This document shows, one piece after another, positions 57,118-64,000 of a DNA stretch of 64,000 bases. The number at the start of each line of letters is the position of its first letter. Position 1 is the first letter of the stretch. Source of the stretch: Fragilaria radians (lineage: Eukaryota > Bacillariophyta > Fragilariophyceae > Fragilariales > Fragilariaceae). The stretch covers positions 424,112 through 488,111 of the forward strand of contig CAAAJI010000003.1 in assembly GCA_900642245.1 (NCBI GenBank). The letters are read 5' to 3'. Both the position numbers and the translations under genes were made by a program. The notes under the pieces were generated by a model, which worked only from the letters and a program-made list of their open reading frames with translations, did no database searches and had not been told where the DNA came from.

Positions 57118-57893
57118 ATGTTACAAATGCAGCGGCCGGCGATAATGATTCCTCACAATCCTCAGCAATTGATAGGCCAGCCCACACCATTACAACCTCC
57201 TCAGGTGCTCAATGGAATACAAACTCCGATGCAATCAGTTGGTACACCAATCACTCTGCACCAAGCAGCCTCACACACGATTACAGGTGGACAACCCACT
57301 ACAATGTGGATGCAGCCTCCTGTTCAAATGTATGCAGCAGCTGCTGCAGCTGTAGCAGTGTCACAAAGCGAGGTACCAGCAATACAAGTTGTTGCTCCAC
57401 CTCAAACACGTCCCACATTTGTTAACGCTAAGCAGTATAGGCGAATTTTGAAGCGTCGGGAGGCACGCGCCAGATTAGTTGAATACTACAGGCAGAAAAA
57501 AGTGGCTCAAGAGTTGGCCGAAGCTAATGGCTCATCTCGAAGACCTTATTTGCATGAATCCAGACATCGCCATGCTATGAAGAGACCGCGCGGACCGGGA
57601 GGTAGGTTTTTGACAAAAGTAAGTAATGTAAGAGGAAAGTCGCCTATTTTTTGATTTTGAATAAAATCTTACACAATCCAATCGACCAATCCCTTTAGGA
57701 AGAACTTGTCGGTTACTTTAAAAGTAATCCGGAACAAGACCCTTCAAATCCAGCAAACTACATTGCGACGCCATCGGATTCTACAGGAGAAACAATAGTT
57801 CCGCTTCCCCAAGTCACTGAAGACGACGAAGAAGACGAGGTAGAAAATCTTTGCAAACGATACAAGGAGGGCGAAAATGGGCACGATCGCTAA
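57118..57893 (+). CDS. NF-YA (HAP2) subunit of the CCAAT-binding factor
   Basis: Exons 57118-57618 and 57699-57893, with an 80-nt GT..AG intron in phase 0, give 231 aa. Residues 1-100 are Gln/Pro-rich with a run of alanines, as in other NF-YA activation regions. The subunit-interaction helix is FVNAKQYRRILKRREARARL at 101-120 and the DNA-contact part is RPYLHESRHRHAMKRPRG at 142-159 followed by GGRFL. Between them the linker is about 11 residues longer than usual (EYYRQKKVAQELAEANGSSR). Exon 2 adds a 64-residue acidic tail. The protein binds CCAAT boxes with an NF-YB/NF-YC dimer. Confidence 0.93.
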
Positions 57894-58663
57894 GAGATAC
57901 TCTTCACTTGATTTGCTAAAGGGATTCTTATTTCTACACCTCATATCTTACAAGAAAATCGTAAAGAGATTGTGAGATATTCAATTATTACTGGACAAAG
58001 CTAACTTCATCTGGCATGAATAGTCATGGGTTGCTATTATAAACCAAAACTCCATATAGAATATACGTATTGGAATTCTAGAAATAGCGTATTATATATA
58101 TTGTACGTAAGATAAAAGTAGAGACCTCAACGTTTCTTTTAGGCGCTATTCAGAGTAATGTTTATCTCAGGTTGTGCGGAGATTGGGTCACATATATAAA
58201 TGGTCAACAGAAATAGTTTAAAACCTTGCGTTATCGATTTACTACACCGCAATGTTGCAATAGTATGGACGATATAAAAAAACCAACGAGAGCTTGTTGT
58301 CAATGTGTAAAACTTCTTCATGAGGACAAGAAAACACCTCGATTACTATGCATTTTATCCAAAGTAGACCTTAGAGGTCCAGTAAATCAATTTAGTCAAG
58401 TATTGAAATATTATTTACATCGAATAAATTATAAACATGCAGTTTCGCTACCTCCCATGACCAGAATCAGAGTGGTTAAAATAGCGTTAAATTGAAAAAT
58501 CTTCCGGAACTTTGAGTTCTTTTGTGCCTAAGAGTCATTTATACCTGAAAAACTCTTTCGTCTTCTTAAGTAACTTTTTGACCCTCTTCAGTTGATATCC
58601 TGAATTGCATAAACTGATATGGACAGACAGCTAACGTTTGAAACAGTAAGTAACTACAGGTGA
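57894..58663. other. Intergenic, with a possible small gene
   Basis: About 770 bp between convergent genes. A 76-codon ATG frame at 58265-58495 is listed separately; nothing else is seen. Confidence 0.5.
58265..58495 (+). CDS. Small basic protein, hypothetical
   Basis: A 76-aa frame from ATG to TGA. The sequence is basic with three close Cys (CCQC) near the start and a well-mixed composition (LCILSKVDLRGPVNQFSQVL). It is not recognised and has no signal peptide. Length alone would not exclude chance, so this is tentative. Confidence 0.3.
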   Translation: MDDIKKPTRACCQCVKLLHEDKKTPRLLCILSKVDLRGPVNQFSQVLKYYLHRINYKHAVSLPPMTRIRVVKIALN

Positions 58664-59812
58664 TCATGCTGAAACTAGCTCGGTAAATGACTTAACTCTT
58701 TCTAAAGCTTTGATATCCATCACAAGACGCCTCATTGCAGGATTCTCGATGTGAAGATCCAATGTTTTGAAAATTATCATTGCATGATGATACAGCTTGT
58801 AGGCCTCCTGAATTCTCGCGAGATTAAGATAAACTGATCCCAAGGCGTGTGCCGTTATACCGACTGATGCATGATTAGCACCAAAAATTATTTGCCTTAC
58901 TATGAAAACTTCTTGGTAAGCCTTGAGTGCCAATGTGTACTCCCGAAGGTTGAGGTATGTACATGCCAAGTTGTTTAGCGTATCAACCGTATCTACGTGC
59001 ATCGTACCAAGACATGTATATCGTATCGAATAAGATTTTTCCAGAGATGCTTTTGCGAGATTCCAATAATCTTGATCATAAATACGGTTGCACACTAATC
59101 CGATTTTGTCCAGAGATTTAGCAACTGTTAAATGAGACATTCCATAGATGCGTTTAAAAATGCGAAGAGCAGAGCAATACACTTTAAAGGCTTCCATAAA
59201 CTCAGAGCAATTGAAGTGAGCGTTTCCAAGCATGATCATACCTTCTCCTACATTGAGATGAATATGGGTACCGTGGTACTTCAGCGAATCAGCAACCGCC
59301 GTTTTCCAGAAATTGAGCTCTTCCAAAAACTGCGAAAGCTTAAGCGAGACCCTATCTCTTCCTAATTCAAGAGCCTCTGATCCTTGTAGAGCCAAGGGGG
59401 CAGGCTGCACTGATGTATTCACACGATTAACATGCTCAGGTGAGTTAAAGCTCTTGGCCGCAACTTTGTTCCCATCAAAAAATGCATTAGCAGCATAGAT
59501 AGACTTTGAGAAGTTAAAATCATCGCTTAAAATCCGAAGTTGTCGATATATTCTACGATTATTCAAAAGATAAGGATCGAAAAATTCTTCATTATCATCT
59601 TCTCCATCTCCTAGCAGACAAGGAAAGGAATCGATTGTGATGGCAGACCCCGCACTGAAGCTTTTCTCTGACGTCGGCTCAGACCCTTCAAGCTCGAAAG
59701 AGTTATTGCCTATATCATTATCCCTCTTAATAATATCTTGTGAATATAGATGTAATAAATCATCACGTCCTTGACTCATTCGTTCACAAAGAAAAGAAAT
59801 TTCCTTTTTCAT
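58664..59812 (-). CDS. TPR protein, kinesin-light-chain-like repeats
   Basis: A 382-aa protein; the ATG at 59812 is the first. Residues 1-130 are acidic and polar without a domain. From about 170 on there are four or five tetratricopeptide repeats of the 42-residue kinesin-light-chain type: GEGMIMLGNAHFNCSEFMEA, HLTVAKSLDKIGLVCNRIYD, HVDTVDTLNNLACTYLNLRE and HASVGITAHALGSVYLNLAR. Such repeats bind peptides or scaffolds. The kinesin-binding heptads are absent, so a true kinesin light chain is unlikely. No intron is needed. Confidence 0.82.
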   Translation of the reverse strand: MKKEISFLCERMSQGRDDLLHLYSQDIIKRDNDIGNNSFELEGSEPTSEKSFSAGSAITIDSFPCLLGDGEDDNEEFFDPYLLNNRRIYRQLRILSDDFNFSKSIYAANAFFDGNKVAAKSFNSPEHVNRVNTSVQPAPLALQGSEALELGRDRVSLKLSQFLEELNFWKTAVADSLKYHGTHIHLNVGEGMIMLGNAHFNCSEFMEAFKVYCSALRIFKRIYGMSHLTVAKSLDKIGLVCNRIYDQDYWNLAKASLEKSYSIRYTCLGTMHVDTVDTLNNLACTYLNLREYTLALKAYQEVFIVRQIIFGANHASVGITAHALGSVYLNLARIQEAYKLYHHAMIIFKTLDLHIENPAMRRLVMDIKALERVKSFTELVSA

Positions 59813-59936
59813 TCGGATCTTCGAAATGGATAATTTTAACGGATATACATTTCAAATTTTTGAATATTTTTAACTTTTAGCCTTAACCAAATTGTATTTC
59901 CACACAAAAATAGCGTAGGTACTAGTCAAAACCTTG

Positions 59937-60206
59937 ATGGGAACCTCTTTTTTGGTTAGTATACAAACGTTAGTACCAGCTGATTTACATTTACCTCATT
60001 ACCTTCCCAATTTATTTGACGGGCTCGCTGCCAGATGCGTCTCTTTGGTTCACTCATTAAAGTATTCACTGCCTCCCGCTTGCTTGAGTCGTAGTAACTA
60101 TCATGAACCCATGCATAAATATGCTACGAAAGGAGTTGTGAGAATGCCCGGCCTCCAAGAATATATTGATGATTGGAATGGTTCTGGTTTGGTACGGGTT
60201 CCTTGA
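59937..60206 (+). other. Weak 89-codon ORF
   Basis: It runs from ATG to TGA; the last third reads like protein (RMPGLQEYIDDWNGSGLVRV). No family is recognised. It lies just upstream of the decayed block and may be part of the same old gene. Confidence 0.2.
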
Positions 60207-60257
60207 GGAACAAGAGAACTACAAGTATCATGAAGTTAGACGTTTCATCAGTGACTG

Positions 60258-60596
60258 CATTTACTTAGTTATGGGGGTAGTGATGGAGTTGCTTCGCCTT
60301 TTTCAAACGATGTAATCGCTTGATGTTGTGATCAAGGCCGTGGATCTCAGCAGATCTTAATTCGTTTTGTGAAATCTCAAAGATTTGGCCATATGATGTT
60401 TTTGATGAGTTGACGTGCAGACGGGGAGCGCTCATTAAGAGCGTTGTGGCTTGCTCTCCGTTTCAACAGTATAACTAAAGGAAAATGGGATGTCACAATT
60501 GGTAGTTACTGTGTTGACATTCGTGAGTCCACTGAAAGTTACTTGGCATCTAAGGAAGTTATGATGAGGCTGAATTGTTGCCCTTTAACGTCATAG
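60258..60596 (+). pseudogene. Decayed coding sequence interrupted by TGA codons
   Basis: One frame is open for about 110 codons apart from two TGA stops at 60321 and 60411. Segments include GGSDGVASPFSNDVIA and TKGKWDVTIGSYCVDIREST. Other frames here are also stop-poor, and further protein-like runs follow to about 60780 (LPNVVQLELYVVQCPVEC) with more TGA stops. The DNA is G/T-rich and C-poor on this strand, as if C had decayed to T, which would turn CGA into TGA. The original family is not recognisable. Confidence 0.3.
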
Positions 60597-61173
60597 ACTT
60601 ACCAAACGTGGTGCAGCTTGAACTTTATGTTGTGCAATGCCCCGTGGAGTGTTGAGGGTTGGGAGGATGCGACATACGTAGCGTGTATCACAGACGGTTG
60701 GTTGGTGATAAGTGTAAACTAAGTCGACTAAATTGGCTTCCACCTAGTTCTTGAGGCATGTGCCTTAACTTTGTCCTCAAGTATCTGTTAAGCGCATTGT
60801 CCTGAAAGAGTGCAGAACAAGAAGTGTTCTTGGAAAAACAAATAAGCTATGCTCAAAAACAGTGTACTTAAAGATATTTCTGAGTTTCTAAAGCTATTTT
60901 TCTCGTACGTTTAAATATTCACTTGAAACGGATTTATTCCAAGATTAAATGGTGACTGTAACTTAAGTTGCATTGAAAAATAAAATGATATTCACTTTCG
61001 CTACCCTCTAGACATTCTGTTATTGTTTTGTTTTGGTAATGATCACGAATGTCTTTCAAGTATTCCAGACGCAATGGAAATATTAAACTGACATTTCTTT
61101 CATCAAGCACTAATTTCTTAAATTTGAAGTTGTTAAATCAACTAAATTAGTCGAGTTACAATTACGCCATCTC

Positions 61174-61683
61174 TTAAGAATTTTCTTCTTCCAAATCAGC
61201 GAATATTGTTGGTTCTGACCTAAGCAATTGCTCTTTGTACACCTCTGCATGTTCTTGTGGATATTTACCGCACATCGCCTTTCCAGCAGATTGGGCGGCT
61301 TTGAAGATAGTTAGCGCAGCATCTTCATCAAGATCTTCCATGATAGCACAAAGACGTTCAATAACGTGTGACATGTCGTAGGCGTCGTCCCCTAGAAGCA
61401 TCAACTTGTACAGGGGAGCATCCATGAATTCTTCTTCCTTGCGAGTGACAGGCTCCCCTGGCTTGCTTTTTTTCCTAATTTCTACCTTTTTTACCGTTTC
61501 CGTCACAACAGCTGTCTTTTGGCCTATTTTAACAGATGGTTTGGCAATTGCGGCGCCACCTTCTTTGTCGAAACCGCCTGCCATAGCGATGAATGCACTA
61601 CTACTACGTGGAGGTGTGTTAATTGAAAATCCATGTGAACTATGGGTAAGGGTCAGAAATATAACAAGGAGTTGTCGGATCAT
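61174..61683 (-). CDS. Plastid-targeted ClpS-like N-recognin
   Basis: A 169-aa protein. A signal peptide ends in SHGF-SIN, an ASAFAP-like plastid motif, followed by a long Ser/Lys-rich transit and linker region to about residue 87. The ClpS fold covers 90-166: YKLMLLGDD, YDMSHVIERL, then AAQSAGKAMCG and PQEHAEVYKEQL. ClpS delivers proteins with destabilising N-terminal residues to the Clp protease. The acidic pair that binds the N-terminal amine is kept (Asp99, Asp100), but the preceding Asn is Gly and the pocket His of the usual VHxxGKAxCG motif is Gln131. It may therefore recognise a different set of substrates. The ATG at 61683 is the only one that gives the leader. Confidence 0.85.
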   Translation of the reverse strand: MIRQLLVIFLTLTHSSHGFSINTPPRSSSAFIAMAGGFDKEGGAAIAKPSVKIGQKTAVVTETVKKVEIRKKSKPGEPVTRKEEEFMDAPLYKLMLLGDDAYDMSHVIERLCAIMEDLDEDAALTIFKAAQSAGKAMCGKYPQEHAEVYKEQLLRSEPTIFADLEEENS

Positions 61684-64000
61684 GTTGGAATCCTATTGAA
61701 GAAAAAATAAAGGTTGGTGTCAATCTCTCGAAATCCACGTGGATGCCTTTCACCATTGAAACTTGCAAAATAAGGTTACTGGATTTGGGACGTTGACAAG
61801 TGTACAGTACATTTTGCTATTCTGAGCTTGTATCATATTGAGATTAAGCAATACAAAGCCATAATCTATGCTACTCTTTTTTGCAATTGAGTCATGTTTT
61901 GGTTCCTCTCGCAAAATGGAGTGAAAAGATCATTCTATCTGAAAAAAGAAATAAAATTCAAAATGTTTACTTCAATTCAGATTCTTCAGAACCCATGGCT
62001 GAGCTATGATGTAATGCACATCACATATAATAATTCAGAAAATCTAAATAACATTGTGCATGTTTCAATAAGGATAAGACCAGATATCAATAATGTGCAG
62101 ATATATCTAAGCGTGGATAACGCTTAGAATTCTCCATGCCTAGCCTCCACTTTTAGACATACATTATGACTTTATCGCAATTAAGTTTTTGCCTTCTATC
62201 CTTTCCGAACACAGGTCCTGCAGTGTATTTTTTCCATAATCATACCATACAACAAGCTAACATGCTCAGCATGTCAACTCGCGAGAGGTCAACTCGTAAA
62301 TCCAATCCTGACTCAATTTATTCGCACCAGTCTTATATATACATCTCATTTGTCCTTAACACTCCGATTTCCTCAATCAACGATACATGCCTTACGTCCT
62401 AAATCAATCTTTGCGCCATTTCCTCATGTATGTCCTAACGCTGGAAATCGACCTTTAAGATGAAGACGTAAAGGGGAATTGATGATTGGCTGGGTCAATC
62501 ATGCAGTTGATTGCAACTATGGAGAAAAATATGCGTTCTTTCCTTAAATGGGAAAATCCATATCGTTAAGTAGATTTTTATTATTTTTGTTATCATTTAG
62601 TCTATTCATCTTACCTTCGATCTGAGGATCGTGGTATCGTTGCTCTCTGCTGAGTTGCACAAAGTGATACTATGATCTATTTTATCAATTTTTGACTAAA
62701 ATTGTTCTCATATGCGCTCTTATGAAGGTATCGCGTCACTCAACTCATTTGTACGTATGTGTTCACTTCCCGTTAAATACTTATTAGGATATGAGTTCAT
62801 TCTCTTGATATACTCATTAAATCTATATTATACTTACAGTTCGTTTAATACAAGTAAAATGGGGAGTCAATGTCTTTACTTCCCGTACCTAGATGTGCAA
62901 AACTATAGAATATATAGATTCCTTATATTAAATTGTACTTGCAGTATTGGGCATCTCCAACACTGGTAACTAAATACTTCTCTAAGCCTAATCTATTAAT
63001 TTTAGACTGAGTACCGTCCAAATCATGTAAAAAACTTAAAGCAATGTGTTTCTCTTTTGTCTATACTTATTCCACACGGTTTTGCATTTAAAAGTGTTTT
63101 TATCACTTAGTCATTCATAGCAGATCACAATTTGATGTCAGTACGCTAAATCGCTCCTATCTAGCAGAGGAATTATTCACACTCTTTTACAGTTCCATTC
63201 AAATTGATTGATGAGACTTAATCTTAAAGATTGACTCAATCCTGAATTTAAATTTGGAACTGCTTTTGCAGGCTGTAAAGTCTGTTAAGAATTGTGACCT
63301 TCAGAGAGTTAATTGCATACCTGCATTAGCCAGTCTTGAAGACCCGTATATGGCTTAGCTGTATACCTTCTGAAACATTAGAGAATTGGATGCCATAAAA
63401 TACTTCATATTTTGCTTGGACATGACGCCTGATTAATTTCTTCGTCAGTAAGACAACCATTAATGCATTGCAATTGGCATTTACCCTTTGAAGAAAAAAC
63501 GCAAAGCGTTTATGAGTATTTATAAATAATTTGAGGAAATAATATCTCATACGTCAATGCAGGACTTTTGGCAGTGGAAAATGTGTGATGACAGAGGAAT
63601 TATTCCAGCACGTGCATGTCGAGCAAAAACCTTTTTTCACTTTTCTTGGAATCCTAATAGTAAGAGACTCCAAGATACACGAACGCTATTCTTCTTGCAT
63701 AGTTGCTTGCCCTATAAGAGTTTATTGACCTTACTAATTGTATACGTCGTTTCATATATTTGGCTTTTTCCTGACTGTATGATCATTCCCAATCAATTAA
63801 GGCCAAAAGAGGTTATATCAGTAAGTTGCATTCACTCTTGATAAAATACTCTTTATTTAGCATGTTAATCATGTGAATATTAAACGTTTCCATCGTTATA
63901 TTTTCATGGATTTGTAGTATGTCTGTGACGGGAATTTGCGGATAATTAGTATTGATTTTTATTCAATTGCCTGAAGTTTTTTTGATGGCATCATGCAAAT
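61684..64000. other. AT-rich end of the window
   Basis: About 2.3 kb with no supported gene. ATG frames of 77, 78, 85 and 94 codons occur on the plus strand but look random. The only element noted is the ATCCACGTGGAT palindrome next to the ClpS-like gene. Confidence 0.5.
61733..61744. promoter_or_regulatory. G-box palindrome upstream of the ClpS-like gene
   Basis: ATCCACGTGGAT is a perfect 12-bp palindrome with a CACGTG core, 49 nt upstream of the start codon. CACGTG is the classical site of bHLH and bZIP factors, often light- or clock-linked in algae and plants. Regulation here is inferred only from the sequence and position. Confidence 0.45.

Larger units (their letters stand above)
59813..61173. 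other. Intergenic, with a decayed G/T-rich block
   Basis: About 1.4 kb. A possible 89-codon frame at 59937-60206 and a stop-interrupted coding-like frame at 60258-60596 are listed separately. A small hairpin (CGCTC, ATTAA, GAGCG) lies at 60429-60443. From 60850 on the DNA returns to plain AT-rich spacer. Confidence 0.5.

Noticed and set aside
63557..63841. A 94-codon ATG ORF near the right edge
   Set aside because: Composition is that of random AT-rich DNA and no motif is visible.

Overview
The window is nuclear DNA of a eukaryote. Genes run on both strands and are separated by AT-rich gaps of up to 4.4 kb. Six genes need short GT..AG introns (62 to 179 nt) to give intact domains. Three small proteins (RluB/RsuA-type pseudouridine synthase, BolA-like, ClpS-like) start with a signal peptide whose end carries an aromatic residue in an ASAFAP-like context (CSAF-SFP, CRAF-VPN, SHGF-SIN). 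That is the usual mark of import into a red-alga-derived secondary plastid. A diatom is the best guess; another ochrophyte alga is possible. No tRNA, rRNA, CRISPR array or intact transposon was seen.

Layout. 1-5.3 kb: gene-poor, with one secreted acidic coiled-coil protein. 5.3-8.2 kb: a Rossmann methyltransferase and a plastid pseudouridine synthase share a divergent promoter, followed by a convergent plastid BolA. 10.4-17.4 kb: an uninterrupted 2,336-aa golgin-like protein with acidic Trp motifs, an array of VVDHxP repeats and a long coiled coil. 19.5-25.7 kb: a three-exon BIG-type Sec7 ARF-GEF. 25.7-30.1 kb: a long gap with degenerate repeats. 30.1-33.4 kb: an acyl-CoA-binding protein with a membrane tail and a four-TM protein. 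33.7-33.95 kb: a MITE-like element. 35.3-41.4 kb: two unrecognised proteins, the larger with a duplicated C-terminal module. 44.0-47.3 kb: a Golgi-type sulfotransferase and a SET-domain methyltransferase, convergent. 50.0-51.6 kb: a VTC1-like membrane protein and a second secreted coiled-coil protein. 54.0-61.7 kb: a small methyltransferase, a membrane-anchored cyclophilin, an NF-YA subunit, a TPR protein and a plastid ClpS-like protein. 61.7-64 kb: no gene seen.

How the genes relate. Two groupings suggest shared cell biology: Golgi/secretory functions (golgin-like protein, BIG ARF-GEF, sulfotransferase) and plastid maintenance (pseudouridine synthase, BolA, ClpS). Physical clustering does not go beyond convergent or divergent pairs.

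Most notable: (1) the golgin-like protein with COPI-type W/acidic motifs and about ten VVDHxP repeats; (2) the palindrome CTACNNGTAG 78-88 nt upstream of three start codons; (3) a pair of secreted coiled-coil proteins, 47 kb apart, sharing a CxC-x(38-40)-C signature; (4) a ClpS-like protein with an altered N-degron pocket; (5) a new MITE-like element with 38-nt inverted repeats.
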